In this document: one piece after another, positions 51,460-60,771 of the stretch | Position numbering within the stretch: the first letter of the stretch is position 1 | How the letters are laid out: every line of letters begins with the position of its first letter | NCBI GenBank assembly: GCA_963785035.1 | Contig: CAWATG010000005.1 | Location: forward strand, 434,001 to 498,000 | From: CAWATG01 sp963785035 | GTDB lineage: Bacteria > Actinomycetota > Acidimicrobiia > IMCC26256 > CAWATG01 | Reading direction: 5' to 3' | Length of the DNA: 64,000 nt | Notes under the pieces: generated by a model | Databases searched by the model: none | What the model was told of the DNA's origin: nothing | The model's input: the letters and a program-made list of their open reading frames with translations, nothing else | Program-made: the position numbers and the translations under genes

Positions 51460-53501
51460 CACCGACCTCGCAGACCCATGTAGAGCACGATCAACGTGGC
51501 GCCGAGAATGATCGCCAGCGCATAGGTGCGAACCAAACCTGTCTGCACCTTGCGAAGACCGCGCGACGCCGAACTGAAGATGGTCGCAACACCATCGACG
51601 GCACCATCGATAACGCGCCGATCGACGATCGTGCTGACAAATGCAAACACCCGACGACCAGGACCTGCCACCGCTTTGGCCACTCCTTCGTCGACGAACC
51701 AACCGTGAGCGAACAACCCTGCGGCAGGTCCGAGGCGCGGCGGCAAGGGATCACTTTCGGGATCGGGAATACCACGGCGGTACATCGAGATCGCGAGGAT
51801 GATTCCTCCAAGGGCAATGGCAACCGCCACGAGCGACAGACTCAGTCCTTGCACAAACGACGCGTGATGCTCGGGCTCGCCCAGCACGGGTTCGAGCCAT
51901 CGCGTGAGGAGATCAAGCTTCTGATCGGCAAACGGAAGGTTGATGAAGCCGCCCAACAGAGCAAGCCCTGCGAGCGCAACCAACGGAAATACCATGGTGA
52001 ACGGGGACTCATGCGGATGAACCCCACCATGGCTGTCGCCATCGTCACCTTGATGCGCATGGGCCGTGGACGCACCGCCGGGCTCTGCATGATCGTCGGC
52101 GGCACCGGCAACGACCGGGAGTAGACGAGCAGCAGGATCACGCCAGCGCGCGTTGCCATGAAAGACGAGGTACACCTGACGGGTCATATAGAACGCTGTC
52201 ATCAAGGCCGTAAGTGCACCCACTGCCCAGAGGCCGTATTCGTGTTCCACCCAAGCTGACGCCAAAATCTCGTCCTTCGACCAGAAGCCCGCAAACGGCG
52301 GAATGCCGGCAATGGCCAGCCAGCCGAAAAGAAACGTTCCGGCTGTGATCGGCATGACGTTCCGAAGTCGTCCCATCCAGCGCATGTCCTGTTCCTCGCT
52401 CAATCCATGAATGACCGAGCCCGCACCGAGGAAGAGCAGCGCCTTGAAGAACGCGTGCGTGACCATGTGGAAGATCGCGGCACTGTAGGCACCAACTCCG
52501 ACCGCAAGGAACATGTAACCCAATTGACTGATCGTGCTGTACGCCAAGACACGCTTGATGTCGTTGGAGACCAGGGCAATCGACGCCGCGTACAAGGCCG
52601 TCAGCACACCCACCCACGCAACCACCGATGCGGCATTGCTACTCAGATCAAGGAAGACGTGCGACCGACACATCACATAGACGCCGGCCGTGACCATCGT
52701 CGCCGCGTGGATCAAGGCCGAGACCGGCGTCGGTCCCTCCATTGCATCCGGTAGCCAAATGTGGAGCGGGAGCTGCGCACTCTTGCCCATCGCGCCGACA
52801 AACAACAGCAGGGCAACGCCGGTCGCCGCCGCAGAGTTTTCGCCTCCGAACCTGGCCATCTGAGCAAAGACGCTGTGATCACCGGCGTAGTCGAGTGTGC
52901 CGACCTTCGCGAAGATCAAGAACATCGCGAGCATGAACCCGAAGTCACCAACACGATTGGTGATGAATGCCTTCTTGCCGGCAACCGCAGCAGAGGGGCG
53001 CTCGAACCAGAAAGAGATGAGCAGGTATGAGCAGAGCCCGACGCCCTCCCAGCCCAAGAAGGTCACCAGGTAGTTCGAGCCAAGCACGAGCACCAACATC
53101 GATGCTGCGAACAAGTTGAGATAGCCGAAGAAACGTGAAAACCGTGGGTCACCGTGCATGTAGCCGATCGAATACAGGTGGATCAGCGAACCGATACCGG
53201 TGACGAACAGGATCATCGTCGCGGAGAGCGGATCGACGAGGAACCGGAGATCGACCGAGAACGCACCCGAGTTGATCCACTGGAAACCGCTACTGAGTTG
53301 TTCCCGATTCTCTTCGCCGAGGCTCAGAAGTGCGCCAAACGTGATCAGCGACCAAAGAAAGGACAACGAGATCATGCCGGTGGCGAACCAGCCTGCCTTC
53401 GGTTCGCCCATTCGCTTCCCGACCAGGAGGACGACAAGCGCACCCAGTAATGGAAGCGCCGGAATCAGCCACGCCCAATCGAGCACACGCGTTGCACTCA
53501 T
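51459..53501 (-). CDS. nuoL: Complex I proton-pumping subunit L, set 2
   Basis: A 680-residue distal antiporter-like subunit with the C-terminal lateral helix. Motifs: FLGWEGVGLCSYLLISFWFE, KSAQLPLHIWLPDAMEGPTP, SALIHAATMVTAGVYV and KRVLAYSTISQLGYMFLA. A loop before a late helix is rich in His, Asp and Gly (AHAHQGDDGDSHGGVHPHES), longer than in NuoL1. It is 27 nt after nuoK2. Confidence 0.95.
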   Translation of the reverse strand: MSATRVLDWAWLIPALPLLGALVVLLVGKRMGEPKAGWFATGMISLSFLWSLITFGALLSLGEENREQLSSGFQWINSGAFSVDLRFLVDPLSATMILFVTGIGSLIHLYSIGYMHGDPRFSRFFGYLNLFAASMLVLVLGSNYLVTFLGWEGVGLCSYLLISFWFERPSAAVAGKKAFITNRVGDFGFMLAMFLIFAKVGTLDYAGDHSVFAQMARFGGENSAAATGVALLLFVGAMGKSAQLPLHIWLPDAMEGPTPVSALIHAATMVTAGVYVMCRSHVFLDLSSNAASVVAWVGVLTALYAASIALVSNDIKRVLAYSTISQLGYMFLAVGVGAYSAAIFHMVTHAFFKALLFLGAGSVIHGLSEEQDMRWMGRLRNVMPITAGTFLFGWLAIAGIPPFAGFWSKDEILASAWVEHEYGLWAVGALTALMTAFYMTRQVYLVFHGNARWRDPAARLLPVVAGAADDHAEPGGASTAHAHQGDDGDSHGGVHPHESPFTMVFPLVALAGLALLGGFINLPFADQKLDLLTRWLEPVLGEPEHHASFVQGLSLSLVAVAIALGGIILAISMYRRGIPDPESDPLPPRLGPAAGLFAHGWFVDEGVAKAVAGPGRRVFAFVSTIVDRRVIDGAVDGVATIFSSASRGLRKVQTGLVRTYALAIILGATLIVLYMGLRGR

Positions 53502-53528
53502 ATCCGCATCTCCGAGCTTTGCACGCCG

Positions 53529-53858
53529 TCAGCCCTTCAGCAGATCGAGGTCGTCCGCGGTTGCTCCCTGGCGACGCCGGAAGATTGCCACGATAAGCCC
53601 GAGCCCAACGGCAACCTCTGCCGCAGCGACGACGAGCGTGAAGAACACGATCACCTGTCCGCCAACATCGTCGAGCATCTTCGAGTAAGTGACGAACGTC
53701 AGGTTGACTGCGTTGAGCATCAGTTCGACGCACATGAACATCACCAAGACGTTGCGTCGAACCAGCATGCCCACGGCGCCGATCGTGAAGAGACCGGCTG
53801 CGACGACGAGGTAGTAGTTACCCGTCACAACGACGTCGCTGCCCAGAACGTCGGTCAT
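53529..53858 (-). CDS. nuoK: Complex I membrane subunit K, set 2
   Basis: A 109-residue subunit with three helices and the conserved glutamates (MFMCVELMLNAVNLTFVTYS and LVVAAAEVAVGLGLIVAIFR). Its ATG overlaps the nuoJ2 stop by 4 nt. It is about ten residues longer at the N-terminus than NuoK1. Confidence 0.95.
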   Translation of the reverse strand: MTDVLGSDVVVTGNYYLVVAAGLFTIGAVGMLVRRNVLVMFMCVELMLNAVNLTFVTYSKMLDDVGGQVIVFFTLVVAAAEVAVGLGLIVAIFRRRQGATADDLDLLKG

Positions 53859-54406
53859 ACCCTCACCTCTTCGGAATCGACTGCGTCGGTGGACTGCGAG
53901 CTTCGCTTGGCGAGGATGACCGCGCCCACCACTGCTATGACCAAGAGCGCAGCAGTCAGTTCGAACGGCCAGAGATAATCGGTGAACAACGTCTCGGCCA
54001 CCGCCTCGACGTTGCCCCGTCCGGTCTGGCTGAGTTCCGAAGTACCGCGAAGTTGGCCGGTCGCCCAGTGACGGCCGCTCAGGAACACGATCTCGAGAAA
54101 CACGACCAATCCGAGCACCACCGCTACCGGACGTTGGTACATGACAGGGTCTCGCAAGGTCTCAGGCTTGTCGACCCCGAGGAGCATGATGACGAACAAG
54201 AACAACACGACGATCGCGCTCGCGTACACGATCACCTGAACTGCTGCGACAAGGTGCGCTTCCTGCATCACGAAATAGACGGCGATCCCCAACATCGCAG
54301 TGACCAACAGGAGCGCCGAGTAGACCGGGTTGCGTGCAAAAACCACACCAAGCGCGCCGCCGAGCACGAGGAGCGATGCAACCACGAAGACCGCCAACGT
54401 GACCAT
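53855..54406 (-). CDS. nuoJ: Complex I membrane subunit J, set 2
   Basis: A 183-residue subunit starting MVTLAVFVVASLLVLGG, with QVIVYASAIVVLFLFVIMLL and a C-terminal helix. ATG 54406 has GGAAGGAGG 5 nt upstream and forms TGATG with the true nuoI2 stop. As sequenced, the nuoI2 frame runs into it without a stop, giving an apparent NuoI-NuoJ fusion; I think this is an artefact. Confidence 0.93.
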   Translation of the reverse strand: MVTLAVFVVASLLVLGGALGVVFARNPVYSALLLVTAMLGIAVYFVMQEAHLVAAVQVIVYASAIVVLFLFVIMLLGVDKPETLRDPVMYQRPVAVVLGLVVFLEIVFLSGRHWATGQLRGTSELSQTGRGNVEAVAETLFTDYLWPFELTAALLVIAVVGAVILAKRSSQSTDAVDSEEVRV

Positions 54407-55078
54407 CAGCGCCTCCTTCCGTGCAGCGGCGGCGGCGTCGCCTTTCCGGCCACAGGCGACGCCGGTGGGGCACCGTCTTCGACATCGGGAAAGTCCGACT
54501 GTCCCAGCTCCGATTCGCGAACACCAAAACCCAACTCCGAAGACCACGCGGACGCGACCCTCATACGCGGCTTGTCCCGAAGGCGCAGTCGCGCGCATCC
54601 ATGCACTGGTGTGATCGTCTTCGTGACCCTCCCAGTGCTCCCACGGAAGTCGCTGTGCGCGCCCCGTGTCATCGACGAGCAACTCCTCTTTGGTGTAGAT
54701 CGCATCCGCACGGTTCGTGAACGAGAACTCGAAAAGCTTGGTCTCGGTGATTGCTTCGGTCGGACAAGCCTCCACACAAAGATCGCAATGAATGCAACGC
54801 AGGTAGTTGATCTCATAGACGAATCCGTACCGCTCGCCCGGTGAAACAGGGGCATCGGGGGGATTGTCGGCGCCGCGGACATAGATGCACTTGGCAGGAC
54901 AGACACCGGCGCAGAGCTCACAACCAATGCACTTCTCCATGCCGTCCTCGTATCGATTGAGGACGTGACGCCCGTGAAGGCGCTCGGGCTTGTCCCGCTT
55001 GTGTTGCGGGTACGGGTTTGTGACCTTCGGCCGGAACACCTGCCTCAGAACGAGTCCAAAACCCCTCGGAAGTCCCAT
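54406..55078 (-). CDS. nuoI: Complex I 2x[4Fe-4S] subunit I, set 2, probable frameshift near the end
   Basis: NuoI starts at ATG 55078 (MGLPRGFGLVLRQVF) and has both cluster motifs (CIGCELCAGVCP and CIHCDLCVEACP), then EFSFTNRADAIYTKEELL. After about residue 170 the frame becomes odd (VVFGVGFWCSRIGAGTVG) and reads into nuoJ2. One frame over, a hydrophilic tail (SSELGFGVRESELGQSDFP, then ending PPLHGRRR) stops exactly at the nuoJ2 ATG. One extra base near 54545-54560, perhaps in the GGG at 54558-54560, explains it; the corrected length is about 223 residues. Confidence 0.9.
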
Positions 55079-55121
55079 CAGCCTTCTCCACCCACTCGGC
55101 CGCGCCTAGCCACACCGGCAC

Positions 55122-56327
55122 TCATCGGATTTCCTCGAGTCGCTCGCCCTGACGAGGCATACAGAGGTAGAGGACCACATAGATCGCTACAGCAGCAGCG
55201 CCGGCGATGGCACCGGTTGCCCACGGATTCCAACCTTCGTCACGTCCAACGCGCACGACTGCAGACCACATCACCCAGAGGAAAGAGACTTCGATCAGAA
55301 ACTTCCATCCGAAACTCATGAGCTGGTCGTAGCGAAGACGTGGCACGGTTGCGCGAATCCAGACCGTTCCATAGAGCATCACGAGCAACTTGGCCATGAA
55401 CCAGAACACCGGCATCAGCCACGCGTTGATCACACCCTGATCCGGCAACGCGCCGATGAGTGGACCCGATGGCCCGCCGAGAAAGAGGGTCACGGCGATC
55501 GCCGACATCGTGATCACGTTCATGAACTCGGCGAGAAAGAACACGGCGAATCGGAAGCCTGTGTATTCGGTGTGAAAACCACCAACGAGCTCCTGTTCAG
55601 CCTCGACGAGGTCGAACGGAGGATGGTTGGTTTCTGCGACTGCGGCAATGAGGAAGATGGCGAACGCCGCTATCGCCGGTAGCCAGTACCAATCCCTTGT
55701 GATGGACTCGAGTCCCGACCATGCCTGGTGGTCCACGATCGCGCGCGTCGAGAGCGTGCCGGACTGGATCAGCACCCCGACGATGGCCAAAGAGAACGCG
55801 GCTTCGTAACTGAGTAGCTGTGCGCTTGCCCGCACTGCACCAAGGAGGGGGTATTTCGAGCCCGACGACCAGCCCGCCAACATCACGCCGTAGAGCCCGA
55901 TGCCGGACATCGCCAACAGGAACAGAATGCCGATCGGCGGATCCGCCAACTGCATCTGCGTCTTGTGTCCGGCGATTGAAACAACGCCACCGATCGGGAT
56001 GATCGAGAACGCGAGGAACGCGGGCATGATCGACAGGTACGGCGCCAACTTGAAGATCGGCTTGTCTGCGCTCTCCGGGATGGACTGCTCTTTGAAGATG
56101 AGCTTCATGCCGTCGGCAAGCGTTTGCAGCATTCCAAATGGACCGGCCATCGAAGGACCGATCCGGTTCTGCATGTCGGCGATGACCTTGCGCATGAACC
56201 AGATGTAGAAGATCACCGACACCAGCAGGAGGGCGAACACCGCGACCGCCTTGCCTGCGACGATGAGAAACACCGTCAGGTCGACGTCGCCCCCGAGCAG
56301 GGGATCCGCACCGATCACATGCATCAC
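55122..56327 (-). CDS. nuoH: Complex I membrane subunit H, set 2
   Basis: A 401-residue heel subunit. Motifs: MQNRIGPSMAGPFGMLQTLA, KYPLLGAVRASAQLLSYE, ETNHPPFDLVEAEQELVGG, HTEYTGFRFAVFFLAEF and RATVPRLRYDQLMSFGWK. GTG 56327 has GGAGG 7 nt upstream; ATG 56324 one codon later is also possible. It has an extra C-terminal helix compared with NuoH1. It overlaps nuoG2. Confidence 0.95.
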   Translation of the reverse strand: MMHVIGADPLLGGDVDLTVFLIVAGKAVAVFALLLVSVIFYIWFMRKVIADMQNRIGPSMAGPFGMLQTLADGMKLIFKEQSIPESADKPIFKLAPYLSIMPAFLAFSIIPIGGVVSIAGHKTQMQLADPPIGILFLLAMSGIGLYGVMLAGWSSGSKYPLLGAVRASAQLLSYEAAFSLAIVGVLIQSGTLSTRAIVDHQAWSGLESITRDWYWLPAIAAFAIFLIAAVAETNHPPFDLVEAEQELVGGFHTEYTGFRFAVFFLAEFMNVITMSAIAVTLFLGGPSGPLIGALPDQGVINAWLMPVFWFMAKLLVMLYGTVWIRATVPRLRYDQLMSFGWKFLIEVSFLWVMWSAVVRVGRDEGWNPWATGAIAGAAAVAIYVVLYLCMPRQGERLEEIR

Positions 56328-58970
56328 GTCTCGGCCTCCACGCGTACGTCGATGACGGGCGCCGTCACATCGAAGAGATCGGTGGTGATGCCGTCATCCT
56401 GGCGGAACGCAAGAAACGCCGTTCCCGCAGCCGTTGCATCGTCGACACGAGCCGGAAGCGTCAGCGTCGTTCGCGCCGAGGTGACCTTGACCTTCGCGCC
56501 GTCGACAACGCCGAAGCGTGTCGCATCCACCTTGTTCACCAGCAGCACAGGCGGCTGAGCAAGACCGGCGATCGATGGCGATTCAACGACAGAGCGGGCG
56601 TTGTCATACAACGTCCGGCCCGTGATCAGGCGTAAGGCATTCGGATACATCGGCGGGACGACCGCCGTTGGGACGTGGGCAAAATCCCAGACGTGGAGGG
56701 CTAGCGCCGGAAGCGGCGGCGTGGCAGGCGGGTGGAGGCTCGTCTCATCGCCTTCGGTCCCAACCTCTTCAGGTGAGACCACTGCGCTGTCCAGAGGCTC
56801 CACAACGACATCACGACCCGACGGAATCGGTTCCCATGACACCTCGGTCAGGATCTCGTTCATTCCGAACTGCACCTCGTCGCCGTGCTCGGCGAACGGC
56901 AACACAACGCCGTCACGGGCCCGAGCGAGCAGCGCAGCATCGACCCCGGCAAATGCCGGCGCGACTCTCGCCAATTCGTCCTGCACCTCACCCAGGGATT
57001 CGATTCCGAAATCGTGACCAAGGCGCAGTGCTAACTCGGCGGCAATTCGCCAGTCGTCCATCGTCGTGCCCGCGGGCGACAGCTTCTGATTCAAGCGCTG
57101 CACGCGACCTTCGACGTTCGTCATGGTTCCGGCCTTCTCCGCGAACAGCGTCGTCGGAAGGAACACCTCTGTGTCGGTCGAGGACGGTCCTTGGAAAGCT
57201 CCGACCGTGATGGTGTCGACATTCGCCAGCGCCTCGCGCGCCAACACGCGGTCCGGAAAGTCCTCGAGGAGGTCTGCACCGAGCGTCACGAGCAGCTTGA
57301 TCGTTCCGGCCTTTGCACCTTGGAGAATGCCCGTAGTGTCGAGCCCGACGCTCGGCGGCACGTGCCCCCACGCCGCTGCGTACGCCTCGCCACCGGCGAC
57401 AAGCGCGACGCGACCGGGAAGAAATCCCGGCGCAAGCCCGGCATCGAGCGCTCCGTGCACGTTGCCCCGCCGCAATGCCGACAAGAACCGCACGTTGGGG
57501 CCGCCCGCCAAGGCCGCAGCAGCCTGAACTGCGACATCGGATCGCTCTGCAAGAGAAGGGCGCCCGAGGATCACGACGACGTCGCCATCACGACCGGCCA
57601 GGAGCGCTGCCGCCGCATCGATCGCGGGATAGCCGCTGGTCTCGCCGCTCATGGCCGCGCTCAGCAGCTGCGTGATGGACGGAGCTTCGCCGGGCAGATG
57701 ACGCAAGCGCGCCGACGCGTACGGCGTTAGCCCATTGTCACGGGCCGCAATGTCGATCAACGGCACTCGGAGTTCGGTGGCGGCCCGCCGTGCGCGCAGG
57801 TACAGCACGGGCAACTCTTCTTTGAGATCGGGCGCCAAGACGATGATCGCTGCGGCACGATCAAGGTCGGCAATTCGTGCCCGTCGCATGCCCAGCACCA
57901 CATCGGCGGGAAGACCGTCACCGAGTTGTGCATCGACGTTGTCGGTCCCGACAACGCCCTTCATCAAACGTGCCCAGAGGTACGCATCTTCGTTGGTGCC
58001 GCGGGCTCCACCGATCAGCGCAACCGCCGACGGACCATGCGCGTCAACAACCGATCGGATCTTCGATGCTGCCCGATCCAGAGCCTCGGGCCACGAAACA
58101 TCGACGAGCGCGCCCGCAGCCCGCACTTTCGGCGCCGTGATACGTGCGCTCGAGTGCACGTACTCGAACCCATAGCGACCCTTGTCGCACAGCCAACCAT
58201 GGTTGACCGGCTCGGAATCGACGCCGAGCATCCGAACCAGACGGTTCGAAGTGGACTGCAGAGCCACGCGACAACCAACCGAACATCCAGTACATGACGA
58301 TTCGACGGTCGTGAGGTCCCATGGACGCGCCTTGAATCGGTACGGCTTCGCTGTGAGCGCTCCAACCGGACAGATCTGAACCGTGTTGCCCGAGAAATAG
58401 GATGCGAAGGGTTCGTCGGGAAAGGTCGCGATCTCCGTGCGCCCACCGCGCTCGGTGAATGTGATCAGCGGGTCGCCGGCGATCTCATCGGCGAAACGGG
58501 TGCACCGCGCACACTGAATGCAGCGTTCCCTGTCGAGCAACACAACGTCGGAGAGCGCGATCGGCTTCTCCCAGTGCCGCTTCTCCTCGACGAAACGCGA
58601 CTCGCCGGGACCGAACGCCAACGTCTGATCCTGCAGGGGGCATTCGCCGCCGCGGTCACAGACCGGGCAGTCAAGGGGGTGGTTGATCAGCGAGCAGCTC
58701 GAGGACGCCGTCCTGGGCTTTCGCCACGTTGTCCTTCTCGAGGTGCACGGTCATGCCCTCGGTCACCGGGGTCGTGCATGCGGGGGGCAGACCGCGCACT
58801 CCATCGATCTCGACCAGGCACATGCGGCACATGCCGACGGGCTTCATTCGCTCGTGCCAACAGAAGCGCGGGATGAACACGCCCGCATCCTGCGCAGCCT
58901 CGATGAGCAGCGCTCCTTTGTCGGTCTCGATCTCTTTGCCGTCGATCGTGAACTTCACTCGATCGGTCAC
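56324..58970 (-). CDS. nuoG: Complex I Fe-S subunit G, set 2, split by a one-base frameshift
   Basis: NuoG carries several clusters in the NADH-oxidising arm. ATG 58970 overlaps the nuoF2 stop and starts MTDRVKFTIDGKEIETDKG with the [2Fe-2S] ligands (FCWHERMKPVGMCRMC and PPACTTP). This frame stops at 58671. The next segment (INHPLDCPVCDRGGECPL, then CIQCARCTRF and CTGCSVGC) is one frame over. Removing one base at about 58691 joins LELL to LINHPLDC, the usual sequence. The corrected protein is about 881 residues, including a molybdopterin-oxidoreductase-like C-terminal region. Confidence 0.93.
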
Positions 58971-60280
58971 GATGACGCTCCCAGTAGGGGCGGGCTACAC
59001 AGCGCAAGCACGTCGTCCCGAAAATAACGATTGAGACTGACGACGGCACTGACAGCACTCGGCCCGAGCGGACAGATCGTGGTCTGGCTGAACGGTGCAT
59101 TGAGGCCCGGACAGATGCTGTCACCTACGTCGAGCAGCATGTCCAGATCCTGCGGTCGCCCCAATCCGTGCGAGATTCGGTACAGCACCTTTTCGATCCA
59201 ACCCGTTCCTTCACGACATGGCGTGCACTTTCCACAACTCTCATGCGCGAAGAACTTCGCCAAGCGCCACCCCACGAGCGTCGGATCGGTCGTCTCGTCG
59301 TAGACCATCACGGCACCCGAGCCGAGCATGACGCCCCACTTCGGACCCACGACATCCATGTCCAGCGGAGTGTCAAGCGCCTCGTCCGTACCTGGCATCC
59401 ACTGCGATGATGCGCCCCCGGGAATCAGGAACTTGATCCCGCGGCCTTCACGAATGCCACCGGCAAGGCCGTAGATGAGGTCACGAAAGCTCATCCCGAG
59501 TTCGACCTCGTAGTTGCCGGGCTTGTTCACATGACCTGACACCGCGAAGATGCGGGTCCCGGTCGAGCGGTCGACGCCCAGGTTGGCGTACTCCGCGCCG
59601 CCCATTCGCACGATGTGTCCGACTGTCGCAAGGGTTTCGATGTTGTTGACGACGGTCGGCTTTGCGTACAGACCTTCGACAGCAGGAAAGGGCGGACGAA
59701 TACGCGGCATACCCCGCTCGCCTTCGAGGCTTTCGAGCAGTGCCGTCTCCTCGCCACAGATGTACGCACCGGCTCCACGGTGCACGACAATCTCGAGGTC
59801 GAAACCGGAGCCGAAGATGTTTCGGCCGAGAAATCCCCTGGACTCGGCGTCCCGAATTGCCTGCGTCAGCCGTTCGTATCCGAGCGCGAACTCACCTCGC
59901 AGATACACAAACGCCTGGTTGCATTCGATCGTGTACGCCGCGATCGCGATGCCCTCGACAAGCTGGTGCGGATCGTGTTCGACCAACATCCGGTCCTTGA
60001 ACGTCGAAGGCTCGCCCTCGTCACCGTTGACGACGAGATAACGCGGATAGGAGCCCGCAGGCAAGAAGGACCACTTCGTCGCGGTTGGAAAGCCCGCGCC
60101 TCCCCGTCCACGAAGACCAGCCGCCTTGACCTCCTCGGCAACCGCGGCGCGGTCCATTCGAAGCGCCTTGCGAAAACTCTCGTAGGCGCCCGTGGCGATC
60201 GCCGCTTCGACAGTCCAGGAATCATCAGGGCGTTCATGAAGGCGGGCCGTGATGATTCGGGTCTCGCGCACCTCGTTCAT
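58967..60280 (-). CDS. nuoF: Complex I NADH/FMN-binding subunit F, set 2
   Basis: NuoF oxidises NADH with FMN and holds cluster N3. ATG 60280 (MNEVRETRIITARLHE) overlaps the nuoE2 stop (ATGA) and gives 437 residues; longer frames are nuoE2 out of frame. Motifs: GLRGRGGAGFPTATKW, NGDEGEPSTFKDR (FMN/NADH), GAGAYICGEETALLESLEG and the cluster motif ESCGKCTPCREG. It has no counterpart in the left operon. Confidence 0.96.
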   Translation of the reverse strand: MNEVRETRIITARLHERPDDSWTVEAAIATGAYESFRKALRMDRAAVAEEVKAAGLRGRGGAGFPTATKWSFLPAGSYPRYLVVNGDEGEPSTFKDRMLVEHDPHQLVEGIAIAAYTIECNQAFVYLRGEFALGYERLTQAIRDAESRGFLGRNIFGSGFDLEIVVHRGAGAYICGEETALLESLEGERGMPRIRPPFPAVEGLYAKPTVVNNIETLATVGHIVRMGGAEYANLGVDRSTGTRIFAVSGHVNKPGNYEVELGMSFRDLIYGLAGGIREGRGIKFLIPGGASSQWMPGTDEALDTPLDMDVVGPKWGVMLGSGAVMVYDETTDPTLVGWRLAKFFAHESCGKCTPCREGTGWIEKVLYRISHGLGRPQDLDMLLDVGDSICPGLNAPFSQTTICPLGPSAVSAVVSLNRYFRDDVLALCSPPLLGASS

Positions 60281-60769
60281 ATCCGGGCACCACCTGAGAC
60301 GCCGCGCGCATGACGGGCACCGGACTTGTAGTCCTCGATCAGGTCGACTGCATCGTCGGGTGCAACACGCAAGTGGTACTCGTAATTCACCTGCAAGCAC
60401 GGAGCACCATCGCATGCAGCCAGGCACTCGACCTCTTCGACGGTGACGTCCTTATCGAGGGCATACCTGTCGGACAGGTGGTCGTAGAGCTCAGGTCCGC
60501 CTGAACACCAGACACGTGACGTTGGTACAGACCGAGACGAGCAGCTTTCCAACGGGCTCACGTTTGAACATCGTGTAGAAGGAGCAGGTCCCCTGCACCT
60601 CGGCTGATGTGACCCCCACGAGCGTCGCGATTTCGTCCATCGCTTCAGGGCTGAGCCAGCCGTCGATGTCCTGCGCAAGATGCGCCAGCGGAAGGATCGC
60701 CGACTTGGGGCGCGGGTATCTGGCAATGATTTCTCGTGCCTGGCGAAGGTGGTCGGATGAGAACGGCAT
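60277..60769 (-). CDS. nuoE: Complex I [2Fe-2S] subunit E, set 2, split by a one-base frameshift
   Basis: NuoE binds cluster N1a beside NuoF. ATG 60769 starts MPFSSDHLRQAREIIARYPR. It reads through GTCSFYTMF and VSVCTNVTC, then stops at 60491. The rest (SGGPELYDHLSDRYALDKDV, then EVECLAACDGAPCLQV) is one frame over. Dropping one T of the TT at 60504-60505 restores TCLVSGGPELYDHL and 163 residues. All four cluster cysteines are present. The gene is 2 nt after nuoD2. Confidence 0.93.
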
Positions 60770-60771
60770 TG

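Noticed and set aside
53855..55078. A genuine NuoI-NuoJ fusion protein
   Set aside because: The alternative frame gives a natural NuoI tail ending at the nuoJ2 start with a strong ribosome binding site.
58671..58970. Stand-alone ferredoxin-like protein before nuoG2
   Set aside because: It is the N-terminal domain of NuoG, continuous with the next frame after one base is removed.
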